Of a stretch of DNA of 64,000 nucleotides, positions 45,135-53,517 are shown piece after piece. The translations under genes and the position numbers were made by a program. The number at the start of each line of letters is the position of its first letter. Position 1 is the first letter of the stretch. Source of the DNA: Hormoscilla sp. GM7CHS1pb (lineage in GTDB: Bacteria; Cyanobacteriota; Cyanobacteriia; Cyanobacteriales; Desertifilaceae); assembly GCA_014323675.1 (NCBI GenBank), contig JACONN010000005.1:800953-864952 (forward strand), in the 5' to 3' direction. Under the pieces are notes generated by a model. It searched no databases. It was not told where the DNA came from and worked only from the letters and a program-made list of their open reading frames with translations.

Positions 45135-46662
45135 GATATATGCATTAAATGAGGCAGCTGAGGGGTATAGCTATGGAGAAGAAGTAGGGAAAATAATCGC
45201 TGAATTAAATCTTGTTGCTACAAAGGCAGCATTGTCAGTAGGTACTGACAATAAACTGGTACTGGAAGCAGCCAACGGAGGTTCTTGGGGGAACGAATTA
45301 CGTGCCCGCGTTGACTATAATGGTATAACAGACGATAAATCGTTTAATTTATCTATCAAGGATGGCGGGACTGGCGTAGTAGAAACTTTTCTGAATGTAT
45401 CTGTAGATCCCAAGGCAACGCGATACGTTGAGAAGGTACTGGAAAAAGATTCTAAATTAGTCCGCGTGTTTGAAGGACCTCAGAGTAGACCAGAGGAGAA
45501 TGATAGCGAATGGGCTCAAATAGAGGCAGCATTGAAAACGGAAGTTACCAGTCGAGTAACGGAAGAAATGAAAAGGGAAAATAGTAGTCTAGATGACAAT
45601 TTCGAGAACTGGAGTCAAGAGAAAAAGGGAGAAAGACAAAAGAAAATTGAGAAGGGTATAGCAGATATAGGTCTAGCAGCAGAAAAAAGAAAATTTAAGG
45701 CTGAGGGTGTGTGGTACAAGCATTGTTCAAATGGAGTGGATGTCTACAAAGCAGGTGATGGAGTAGCGCTAAAAAGTACGGATTTTACCGAGGGCGAAAG
45801 CGAGAAAAAAGGAATTTATGCTCTGGAAAATGCGGACCTGTTTAACTTGCTCTGCATCCCACCCTACAAAGATGACGGAAATATAGACACAGGGGTGATT
45901 GATGACGCGATCGCCTATTGCGAGAAGCGGCGGGCCATGATGATTATCGACGCCCCTAGCGGGTGGAATAGTAAGGGAGAAGCTAAAACAGGGATTGAGA
46001 CAGAGGTGGGATCTACCAGTATGAATGCGGCCATCTTCTTCCCGCGCCTGAAAATGCCCAACCCTCTCAAAGACAATCAAATGGAAGATTTTGCCGCTTG
46101 CGGGGCGGTGGCGGGAGTGATGGCCCGCACCGATGCGACGCGGGGGGTGTGGAAGGCCCCAGCAGGTTTGGACGCGGTCTTGCGGGGAGTGGCGGCCCTC
46201 AGTGTGCCCCTGACAGACGCTGAAAATGGAGAGTTGAACCCTCTGGGGATTAACTGCTTGCGGAATAAACCGCCTGCGGGTAAGATAATGTGGGGCTCGC
46301 GCACCCGGGTAGGAAACGACATGCTGGCCTCAGAATGGAAATACATCCCAGTACGGCGACTAGCACTGTACCTGGAAGAAACATTGTATCGGAATACGAA
46401 GTGGGCGGTATTTGAACCCAATGACGAACCGCTTTGGGCTCAGTTGCGATTGAGTATCGGTTCCTTTATGGATAATCTGTTCCGCCAGGGAGCATTTCAA
46501 GGTTGTTCGCCCAAGGATGCTTACTTTGTCAAGTGCGACAAGGAAACAACGACTCAGTACGATATAGATCGAGGGATAGTCAACATCGAGATCGGGTTTG
46601 CGCCCCTGAAGCCAGCAGAATTTGTGATTCTGAAATTCCAACAGATAGCGGGACAATCATAA
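45043..46662 (+). CDS. Tail sheath protein 1, main part
   Basis: Rest of the first sheath protein in the shifted frame; ATG 45043 is not a natural start. It contains the variable surface domain (residues of EIYALNEAAEGYSYGEEVGK and a Glu/Lys-rich helix) and the conserved sheath C-terminal core: LYALENADLFNLLCIPPYKD-like segment, ACGAVAGVMARTDATRGVWK, APAGLDAVLRGV, YIPVRRLALYLEETLYRNTK. The end is VNIEIGFAPLKPAEFVILKF. It stacks around the tube and contracts to drive injection. It shares the core with sheath 2, and the surface domain is what differs. Confidence 0.88.
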   Translation: MTRVIAVTKILAIGQNKKKLRGRLPKKMAIEIYALNEAAEGYSYGEEVGKIIAELNLVATKAALSVGTDNKLVLEAANGGSWGNELRARVDYNGITDDKSFNLSIKDGGTGVVETFLNVSVDPKATRYVEKVLEKDSKLVRVFEGPQSRPEENDSEWAQIEAALKTEVTSRVTEEMKRENSSLDDNFENWSQEKKGERQKKIEKGIADIGLAAEKRKFKAEGVWYKHCSNGVDVYKAGDGVALKSTDFTEGESEKKGIYALENADLFNLLCIPPYKDDGNIDTGVIDDAIAYCEKRRAMMIIDAPSGWNSKGEAKTGIETEVGSTSMNAAIFFPRLKMPNPLKDNQMEDFAACGAVAGVMARTDATRGVWKAPAGLDAVLRGVAALSVPLTDAENGELNPLGINCLRNKPPAGKIMWGSRTRVGNDMLASEWKYIPVRRLALYLEETLYRNTKWAVFEPNDEPLWAQLRLSIGSFMDNLFRQGAFQGCSPKDAYFVKCDKETTTQYDIDRGIVNIEIGFAPLKPAEFVILKFQQIAGQS

Positions 46663-46775
46663 GTCATTGCTAATTGAGTGCAGCAGACTGTAGGGTGGGC
46701 ACCGCCAGCTAGATTCCGCCCACCATAGAAAACCACCATAGAAAAGAATTACTAAGATAAAAGGAGAGAGAGAAA

Positions 46776-48409
46776 ATGCCAGTAACACCAACTTATCCAG
46801 GGGTATATGTAGAAGAACTGCCTTCAGGAGTGCGTACTATAGTAGGTGTAGCGACTTCAATCACGGCATTTATCGGTCGGGCCCTGCGGGGACCGACCGC
46901 GACCGGTGCAACCGATGATGAGGATGAGGATTCTCCAGTGCTGATTAATAACTACGGCGAATACGAGCGCATATTCGGCGGGTTGTGGAAAGAAAGTACT
47001 ATGAGTTTCGCGGTGCGGGATTTCTACAATAATGGCGGGAGTCAGGCGGTGATTGTCCGACTGTACAAAGCAAAACAGGGAAAAAATACCAAAGCAACTT
47101 TGAAGGCAGGTAAAGAAAGTGAAAATTCAATTAATTTGAAAGCGGCAAACGCGGGAGTATGGGGGGACAAGCTGCGGGCAAGGGTAGACAGGGATTTCCC
47201 AAAAAGTATTAAAGACGAGAACAAACACGAAACCGAGAAATTGTTCAATCTTTATATAAAAGACGGGGAGACAGGGGAAGTAGAAACATTCCTCAATGTA
47301 TCGGGAAAATTCGGACACTCACGTCAGGTAGATAAGGTACTGAAAAATCAGTCCGCTCTAGTGCGTTACCAAGGAACAATTACAGCAGATATAAATATTC
47401 CAACACCAAATGATGATAAGTTGACTCCGGAGCAATTAAAGGAAGATTTGTGGATCGATAATCGCTCAAATCAAGTAAAGGAAGCAGACAAAGCTTCAGA
47501 TGGAGAGGCGATCACAGAAACAGAATTCACGGGGTCAGGAAAGGAAGGAGACAAGCAGGGACTTTATGCCCTAGAAAATGCGGACCTGTTCAACCTACTA
47601 TGCATCCCGCCCTACAAACCAGGCGGAGACATAGATAGAACCTTAATTGACAAGGCCTTAACATATTGCCAGAAGCGCCGCGCCATGATGATTATCGACT
47701 CCCCCAGTAGTTGGAAGAGTAAGCAGAATGCGATAGATGGAATTGATGCAGGCGTAGGCGCAACCAGTAAGAATGGGGCAATTTTCTTCCCGCGCCTGAA
47801 GATGGCGAACCCCCTCAAGGAAAATCAAATCGAAGAGTTTGCGGCTTGCGGGGCCATAGCAGGAGTGATGGCTCGCACGGATGCAACGCGGGGAGTATGG
47901 AAAGCGCCAGCGGGTTTGGACGCAGTATTAAAGGGAGTCATAGGTCTCAGCGTGCCCCTGACAGACCCGGAAAACGGGGAGTTAAACCCCAAAGGCATTA
48001 ACTGCTTGCGAGTGATGCCACCAGCGGGTAAGATAGTCTGGGGCGCGCGCACCCGGATGGGGGACGACATGCTGGCCTCAGAATGGAAATACATCCCAGT
48101 ACGGCGACTAGCACTGTACCTGGAAGAAACATTGTATCGGAATACCCAATGGGCCGTATTTGAACCCAACGACGAACCGCTGTGGGCCCAGTTGCGACTG
48201 AATATCGGCGCGTTTATGAGCAATCTCTTCAAGCAGGGGGCATTCCAAGGCAGTTCGCCCAAAGACGCTTACTTTGTCAAGTGCGACAAGGAAACCACGA
48301 CTCAGTATGATATCGATCGGGGATAGTGAACATCCTCATCGGGTTTGCGCCCTTAAAGCCAGCAGAATTCGTGATTCTCAAGTTCCAACAAATAGCGGGA
48401 CAATCCTAA
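46776..48409 (+). CDS. Tail sheath protein 2
   Basis: Second contractile sheath protein, about 544 residues. The N-terminus (TPTYPGVYVEELPSGVRTIV) and C-terminal core (RTDATRGVWKAPAGLDAVLK, YIPVRRLALYLEETLYRNTQ) match sheath 1, but the middle domain is shorter and different. The frame stops early at TAG 48324-48326 because the G run at 48319-48322 has four G; with five it would read DRGIVNILIGFAPLKPAEFV and end at TAA 48407-48409, exactly as in sheath 1. I therefore give the natural end. The loss removes the last strand that links neighbouring subunits, so the truncated form would assemble poorly. Confidence 0.88.
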
Positions 48410-48418
48410 GGAGGAAAA

Positions 48419-48943
48419 ATGGCTCAATTTTCAGTAAATGCGGAACGGTTTGACCCATACAAAAACTTCAAATTCCGGGTAAAATGGGATGGAAACTACG
48501 TAGCCGGAGTTAGCAAAGTTAGTGCCTTAAGTCGTTCGACTGAGGTAGTAGAACATCGGACGGGAGGAGACCCCAGCAGTGCGCGGGTATCGCCGGGACA
48601 AACAAAGTACGAAGCAATAACTTTAGAACGGGGGGTAACCCACGACCCAGCTTTTGAACAATGGGCGAATAAGGTCTGGAACTACGGTTCGGGTTTGGGG
48701 TCAGAAGTGTCCCTGAAGGACTTCCGCAAGGATATCATTATTGAGGTGATGAACGAAGCGGGACAGGTGGCGATCGCCTATAAGGTATATCGGTGCTGGG
48801 TATCGGAGTTCCAAGCGATGCCAGATTTAGATGCTAGCGGTAATGAGGTAGCTATTCAGAGCATTCAGTTGCAAAATGAAGGATGGGAACGGGACTATGA
48901 CGTGATGGAACCGGCAGAACCGAGTTTCACTGAACCGGCATAG
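48419..48943 (+). CDS. Tail tube protein (gp19/Afp1 family)
   Basis: A 174-residue inner tube protein, stacked in hexamers to form the channel. Family pattern: a start in FDPYKNFKFRVKWDGNYVAG, VSALSRSTEVVEHRTGGDPS, then TKYEAITLERGVTHDPAFEQ and YKVYRCWVSEFQAMPDLDAS, ending QSIQLQNEGWERD. AAGGAGG stands before the ATG, ten bases after the natural end of sheath 2. It is the only tube gene in the cluster; many eCIS have a second, baseplate-adapting tube paralogue. The frame is intact. Confidence 0.93.
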   Translation: MAQFSVNAERFDPYKNFKFRVKWDGNYVAGVSKVSALSRSTEVVEHRTGGDPSSARVSPGQTKYEAITLERGVTHDPAFEQWANKVWNYGSGLGSEVSLKDFRKDIIIEVMNEAGQVAIAYKVYRCWVSEFQAMPDLDASGNEVAIQSIQLQNEGWERDYDVMEPAEPSFTEPA

Positions 48944-48983
48944 ATGGTAGGTTGGGTGGACGAGAGGAAACCCAACCAGCAAG

Positions 48984-49745
48984 ATGAATATTGGCAAAGA
49001 TGAAGACAATATGCGTCCATTGTCTAGCAAGGAACTAATTCGTAGCTGGGAAATAGGACAGAGTCAACATCCCCTAGATAGGGCGTTGACCGTTCTGAGT
49101 CTCGCTTGTCCGGAATTGGAGATGGCATCACTAGCATCTCTGAGTATAGGACAGCGGGACGCATATCTATTAACCCTGCGAGAAATAACGTTCGGCGAAC
49201 AGATGAACGGTTGGGCAGACTGTCCGGAATGTAGCGAACGGTTAGAGTTTAGCATGAATTCATCCGACCTGCGCTTGGTAGAACTGCGGGGACCGGAAGC
49301 AGAAGCATATAGCCTGAAATTAGGGGAGTGGGAGTTGCGATATAGGTTACCGAATAGCTGGGACTTGGCGGCGATAGTGGGATCGCGAGATGAAGAGAAG
49401 GCAGCGCAGCGCCTGCGGGAAAGATGTTTGTTACGGGCATGTCGGGAGGGAGTAGAACTGGGATATAAGGATCTACCATCGGAGGCGATCGCGGCCATGG
49501 TAGAGTCAATAGCAGCGGCAGACCCCCAGATAGAAATATTGCTAGACTTAAATTGTCCGGCCTGCGGTCACAATTGGCAAGTGATGCTAGATATAGTTTG
49601 GTTTATGTGGAAAGAAATCAGTGCTAAGGCCCAGAGGATCCTCCAGGAAGTGCACGTGCTAGCCCGGTTCTATGGATGGGGAGAGGCTGATATCCTATCT
49701 ATGAGTACAGTCAGACGACAATATTATTTAAGTTTAGTAGGCTAA
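48984..49745 (+). CDS. T4 baseplate hub-type protein with zinc ribbon
   Basis: A 253-residue protein of the eCIS group annotated as T4 baseplate protein. It is mainly helical (LTVLSLACPELEMASLASLS, AYLLTLREITFGEQMNGWAD) with two CxxC knuckles, CPEC near residue 80 and CPAC near residue 195, placed to bind one zinc. It may be a morphogenesis chaperone rather than part of the finished particle; the family is found next to tube genes. An in-frame ATG at 49011 could also be the start. The stop TAA shares its last A with the next ATG, so the two genes are coupled. Confidence 0.72.
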   Translation: MNIGKDEDNMRPLSSKELIRSWEIGQSQHPLDRALTVLSLACPELEMASLASLSIGQRDAYLLTLREITFGEQMNGWADCPECSERLEFSMNSSDLRLVELRGPEAEAYSLKLGEWELRYRLPNSWDLAAIVGSRDEEKAAQRLRERCLLRACREGVELGYKDLPSEAIAAMVESIAAADPQIEILLDLNCPACGHNWQVMLDIVWFMWKEISAKAQRILQEVHVLARFYGWGEADILSMSTVRRQYYLSLVG

Positions 49746-52261
49746 TGGCAGATATATTCACTAGACTGGCAAGACGCACCTTGGGTTTGATGCCTGTGGT
49801 GCAACCGCGAATAGTCTCGCGGTTTGCTCGGGAAGAGGCGATGGCGAGTGAAAATGCTAATATAGAAATACCTAGGGTGTTGGCAGGCGATCGGGGTTCA
49901 TCGGGTTTGATGCCTGTGGTGCAACCGCGAATAGTCTCGCGGTTTGCTCGGGAAGAGGCGATGGCGAGTGAAAATGCTAATACAGAAATACCTAGGGTGT
50001 TGGCAGGCGATCGGGGTTCATCTTTATCGCCAGTGCAGCCAGCAGCAGCGCAGTTGTCGCCAAGTGATGCCGATCTACAAGAAGACCAAGAAAAGCAGGA
50101 AGGAACCCCAGAAGGGCTAAGAATTGATGAAGAAAGAAGGTCCGCTGAAGATAGGGGAAGGGAAGTTCAAGGGGGACTAAGGTCAGGAAATCAAGAGTCG
50201 GAAAGGATCGCAGAGGTAATAAGGGTAGAGAGAGGGTCAGAAATAAGAGAAAGGAGTGAGGAGAAGAAAGGGTCAAGTAGGGAGAGGGAAGCGGAGTCCA
50301 TAACTAGAACAATTCTAGTGGAGATAGAGAAAGAAGACCCCGAAAAGCAGGAAGGAACCCCAGAAGGGCTAAGAATTGATGAAGAAAGAAGGTCCGCTGA
50401 AGATAGGGGAAGGGAAGTTCAGGGGGGACTAAGGTCAGGAAATCAAGAGTCGGAAAGGATCGCAGAGGTAATAAGGGTAGAGAGAGGGTCAGAAATAAGA
50501 GAAAGGAGTGAGGAGAAGAAAGGGTCAAGTAGGGAGAGGGAAGCGGAGTCCATAACTAGAACAATTCTAGTGGAGATAGAGAAAGAAGACCCCGAAAAGC
50601 AGGAAGGAACCCCAGAAGGGCTAAGAATTGATGAAGAAAGAAGGTCCGCTGAAGATAGGGGAAGGGAAGTTCAGGGGGGACTAAGGTCAGGAAATCAAGA
50701 GTCGGAAAGGATCGCAGAGGTAATAAGGGTAGAGAGAGGGTCAGAAATAAGAGAAAGGAGTGAGGAGAAGAAAGGGTCAAGTAGGGAGAGGGGGACGATC
50801 GCAGGGCCGCGAGAGGGTGAGGGAGTGAAAAAAAGAACGGCGGCAGAGAAAGAAAGGAGAGAAAGTCTAGGGGCGATCGCATCAGTTGAAGGAGGAGAAA
50901 AAAGTCCCTCAAAGGTATTGACAGAGGAGATATATTCCAGAAGGGAGGAAAGATGGGATGGAGAAGAAAGGGCGATCGGGGAAAAAGCAGTAGAGTGGGA
51001 GAATAGGGGAAGGGAGTCAAGAAAGTCAGAGAGTCCTGATAGAGAGGAAAAGCAGATAGCATCAGTAGCAGAGTCCTTGACAGAGAGGTCCAGATCCAAG
51101 AGAAGGGAAGAAAATGCGCTTCTGAGGGAGTCAGGAAGTCCAGAGGGAACGGTGCAAAGAACAGTAACAGCGGACATATTCTCAAGAAATGCGTCCAAGT
51201 CAAGGGAGTCGGTAAAGAGGATGGCACTCTCGGATAAAATGAGACCAGGGAAAGTGGACCTGGCGTTGTCGGATGGAGTTGATAGAAGTAGAGAGTCACA
51301 GAGTCTAGGTCAGACCTATGTGCCAGAGTCTGGTCTCATGGAAGAGATGTCCTCTAGAAGAGAAGAAGTGTTTTTGAGAGAAGAGGAACAAAGGACGATC
51401 GGGCCAAGGGAGGTAAAGAGTGTGGAGTTGTCAAGTCCGGAGAAAAACTCAGCGAAGTCAAGAGTCCCGCTAGACTCTCAGGCAAGTGCTGAGGTATTCT
51501 CAAAGGATAACTCGAGTTTAGCACGGGCGATCGCCTCGGGATCGAGAGAGGAAGATAAGCATGGCGTGAGGGGAACTCAAGCAGGGTTAGCCAGGGGAGA
51601 AACTCAAAGGATTATTATAGCTGCAGGAGAAGGGGAAAAGCAGAGAGTTCCAAAGGGTCCAGAGAATCGGGTAGAATTATCATCCAGAAGAGAAGAAGAG
51701 TTAAGTAGGTCAGAACCGGAAAGGGCGATCGGGCCAAGAGAAAAAGGGACGGAAGCGGAACTGGCGAGTAGCAGGAGAGAGAAGATCCAGCCATCCCAGA
51801 CAGAAAAGGGAAGCGAAATAAATTACTATACCAGGCTGGAAAGCAATCAAGCACCGGAGATTGCGCTGCGTGCACGCTACGCGAACGGCGGCTCGCTTTT
51901 TAGCATCCCAGCAGGAGAAGAGAGTATAGCAGAGGGGCAATGGAAAGAAAAGAAGAGGGAAAATGTGGTCGGAGGGGAAATCATAACTGAAAGGGAAGGG
52001 AGGAGAGGAGAAATTGAGAGGAACGCTACGGGAAAAATCGGGAACAGCCAATTATTAGGGTCAAGGCGAGGGGAAGAACTGAAAGCATCCGTAGCATCGA
52101 CCCCCACGATCCAGGTAACCATAGGTAAGATAGAGGTGCGGGGAACTAAACCAGGGATAAAACCAGTTCAGCAATCTCCTCGGCGGGTGCAGTCAAGGAG
52201 TTTAAGTCCACGGCTTTCCCTGGATGAATATCTCAAGCAGCGCAATGGAGGTAAGATATGA
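49745..52261 (+). CDS. Highly charged repeat protein of the eCIS cluster
   Basis: An 838-residue protein extremely rich in Glu, Arg, Ser and Gly. It has short conserved ends: IFTRLARRTLGLMPVVQPRI at the start and TIQVTIGKIEVRG ... PRLSLDEYLKQRNGGK at the end, as seen in an unnamed eCIS family next to the terminator gene. Between them is a 40-residue unit repeated twice (49787-50026), then an 84-residue unit repeated almost perfectly three times (period 252 bases, starts near 50089, 50338 and 50590), and 450 residues of degenerate charged sequence. No membrane or globular domain is seen. It may be disordered, or a long helix acting as a length ruler. The gene overlaps both neighbours. Confidence 0.75.
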   Translation: MADIFTRLARRTLGLMPVVQPRIVSRFAREEAMASENANIEIPRVLAGDRGSSGLMPVVQPRIVSRFAREEAMASENANTEIPRVLAGDRGSSLSPVQPAAAQLSPSDADLQEDQEKQEGTPEGLRIDEERRSAEDRGREVQGGLRSGNQESERIAEVIRVERGSEIRERSEEKKGSSREREAESITRTILVEIEKEDPEKQEGTPEGLRIDEERRSAEDRGREVQGGLRSGNQESERIAEVIRVERGSEIRERSEEKKGSSREREAESITRTILVEIEKEDPEKQEGTPEGLRIDEERRSAEDRGREVQGGLRSGNQESERIAEVIRVERGSEIRERSEEKKGSSRERGTIAGPREGEGVKKRTAAEKERRESLGAIASVEGGEKSPSKVLTEEIYSRREERWDGEERAIGEKAVEWENRGRESRKSESPDREEKQIASVAESLTERSRSKRREENALLRESGSPEGTVQRTVTADIFSRNASKSRESVKRMALSDKMRPGKVDLALSDGVDRSRESQSLGQTYVPESGLMEEMSSRREEVFLREEEQRTIGPREVKSVELSSPEKNSAKSRVPLDSQASAEVFSKDNSSLARAIASGSREEDKHGVRGTQAGLARGETQRIIIAAGEGEKQRVPKGPENRVELSSRREEELSRSEPERAIGPREKGTEAELASSRREKIQPSQTEKGSEINYYTRLESNQAPEIALRARYANGGSLFSIPAGEESIAEGQWKEKKRENVVGGEIITEREGRRGEIERNATGKIGNSQLLGSRRGEELKASVASTPTIQVTIGKIEVRGTKPGIKPVQQSPRRVQSRSLSPRLSLDEYLKQRNGGKI
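49787..50026 (+). repeat. Two 120-base tandem repeats
   Basis: Two direct copies (49787-49906 and 49907-50026) differing by a few bases, encoding two 40-residue units that begin LMPVVQPRIVSRFAREEAMA. They lie inside the charged repeat protein and keep the frame. Confidence 0.9.
50089..50800 (+). repeat. Three 252-base tandem repeats
   Basis: Direct repeats with an exact 252-base period (the AGGAACCCCAGAAGGGC landmark occurs at 50101, 50353 and 50605); the third copy ends early at about 50795. They encode an 84-residue Glu/Arg-rich unit. Near identity of the copies points to recent amplification. Confidence 0.92.
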
Positions 52262-53517
52262 GTACATCGCAGGCGATCGCTGGGGTGACGATCCTGCTAG
52301 AACATGTAATTACAGAAGGGGTAATGAAAGAATTAAGGAGTGGAACCCTAGGAACGGTCACAACAAAACCGCTAGATAAAGCCCGGGAAGCGGGAGAAGA
52401 GAATAATCAGATTAATATATTTCTATACCAAACAGTACCCAATACTGCATGGCGGAACTTAGATATGCCGAACAAGGTAAAACCAGGGGAAACAGGGAAA
52501 CCGCCGTTAGCATTAAATTTGTATTATTTGATTACAGCTTACGGTGAAAAGAACAATGAAATTCAAACTCATAGCTTGCTAGGATCGACTATGCGCGTAT
52601 TGCACGATCGGCCTTTGATTACAAGTCAATACATTCACGATTTAATCAAGGAGTTTGGGGATCTAGGTCAGGATGAAAAAAAGCAAATATTAGTGGAAAG
52701 TGACATAGAAAATCAAATAGAAAGAATAAGCGTAACGCCGACAACCTTGTCCTTAGAAGAGATATCAACACTATGGGGTACATTTCAAATACAATATCGT
52801 CTTTCTGCCGCTTATAAAGTATCTGTAGTATTGATAGAAAGCAAGCGTCCGGTGAAAACGCCCCTGCCCGTATTAAGTCGTGGCGAGGATGACGAGGGGG
52901 CGAGTTCTCAGACTGGTACAATACCGCCCTTACCTAGCCTCACGGCAATTAAACTACCGCAGAATGAATTTTACTTTGCGGTCGGAAAGGATTTGATTCT
53001 TGAGGGTTATAACCTCTCGAACAGCGAGAAAGTCCACTGCAGACATCCCCAGCTAAAGGATACTATTAAACTGAGTCCAAGTCCAAAAGAAGTCACGGAT
53101 ATGCAAATAAAGGTGACGCTAAGTAATAATGTAAAATGGCTAGCTGGATTTTACACCGTGACGGTACAAGTAAAGCAGGATGGGCGCGACGCTCGGGAGA
53201 CGAACGCCCTGACTTTCCCGTTAGTGCCGGAGGTAGAAATACCAGATCGGGAGGTAGAGAAGGAGTTAACTTTAACCTGCAACCAGTCAGTGCAACGGGG
53301 ACAACTGGTGGCTTTGCTATTGGGATCTCAGGAGATTCCCTATCAATTCCCAGAAGCACCACCAGAAAGACAAACCAAGCTCACCTTCGATGTCAGCAAG
53401 ATCGCGCATGGGACCTATGTAGTGCGCTTGCGGGTAGATGGTGTGGATAGCGTCCCGATCGATTTTACGAAACAGCCACCGCAGTTCAAAGATAACCAGA
53501 AAGTAGAGATAATATGA
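52258..53517 (+). CDS. DUF4255 tail terminator (Pvc16/Afp16 type)
   Basis: A 419-residue protein with an N-terminal DUF4255 domain: SQAIAGVTILLEHVITEGVM, NQINIFLYQTVPNTAWRNLD, LALNLYYLITAYGEKNNEIQ, HSLLGSTMRVLHDRPLI. In eCIS, the DUF4255 protein caps the end of the tube and sheath and stops their growth. The C-terminal half has two immunoglobulin-like beta segments (LPQNEFYFAVGKDLILEGYN, LTFDVSKIAHGTYVVRLRVD), a common extension that may contact the cell side. It starts within the previous stop (ATGA) and ends within the next start (ATGA). Confidence 0.9.
   Translation: MSTSQAIAGVTILLEHVITEGVMKELRSGTLGTVTTKPLDKAREAGEENNQINIFLYQTVPNTAWRNLDMPNKVKPGETGKPPLALNLYYLITAYGEKNNEIQTHSLLGSTMRVLHDRPLITSQYIHDLIKEFGDLGQDEKKQILVESDIENQIERISVTPTTLSLEEISTLWGTFQIQYRLSAAYKVSVVLIESKRPVKTPLPVLSRGEDDEGASSQTGTIPPLPSLTAIKLPQNEFYFAVGKDLILEGYNLSNSEKVHCRHPQLKDTIKLSPSPKEVTDMQIKVTLSNNVKWLAGFYTVTVQVKQDGRDARETNALTFPLVPEVEIPDREVEKELTLTCNQSVQRGQLVALLLGSQEIPYQFPEAPPERQTKLTFDVSKIAHGTYVVRLRVDGVDSVPIDFTKQPPQFKDNQKVEII

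Noticed and set aside
50089..50800. Regular repeats as a possible CRISPR array
   Set aside because: Units are 252 bases, contiguous and coding; there are no short repeats with unique spacers and no cas genes.
50556..51299. 247-codon minus-strand frame in the charged repeat gene
   Set aside because: Long antisense frames are expected because the plus strand is AGA/GAG-rich and lacks stop complements; its Leu/Pro/Ser-rich product repeats with the DNA repeats and has no start signal.
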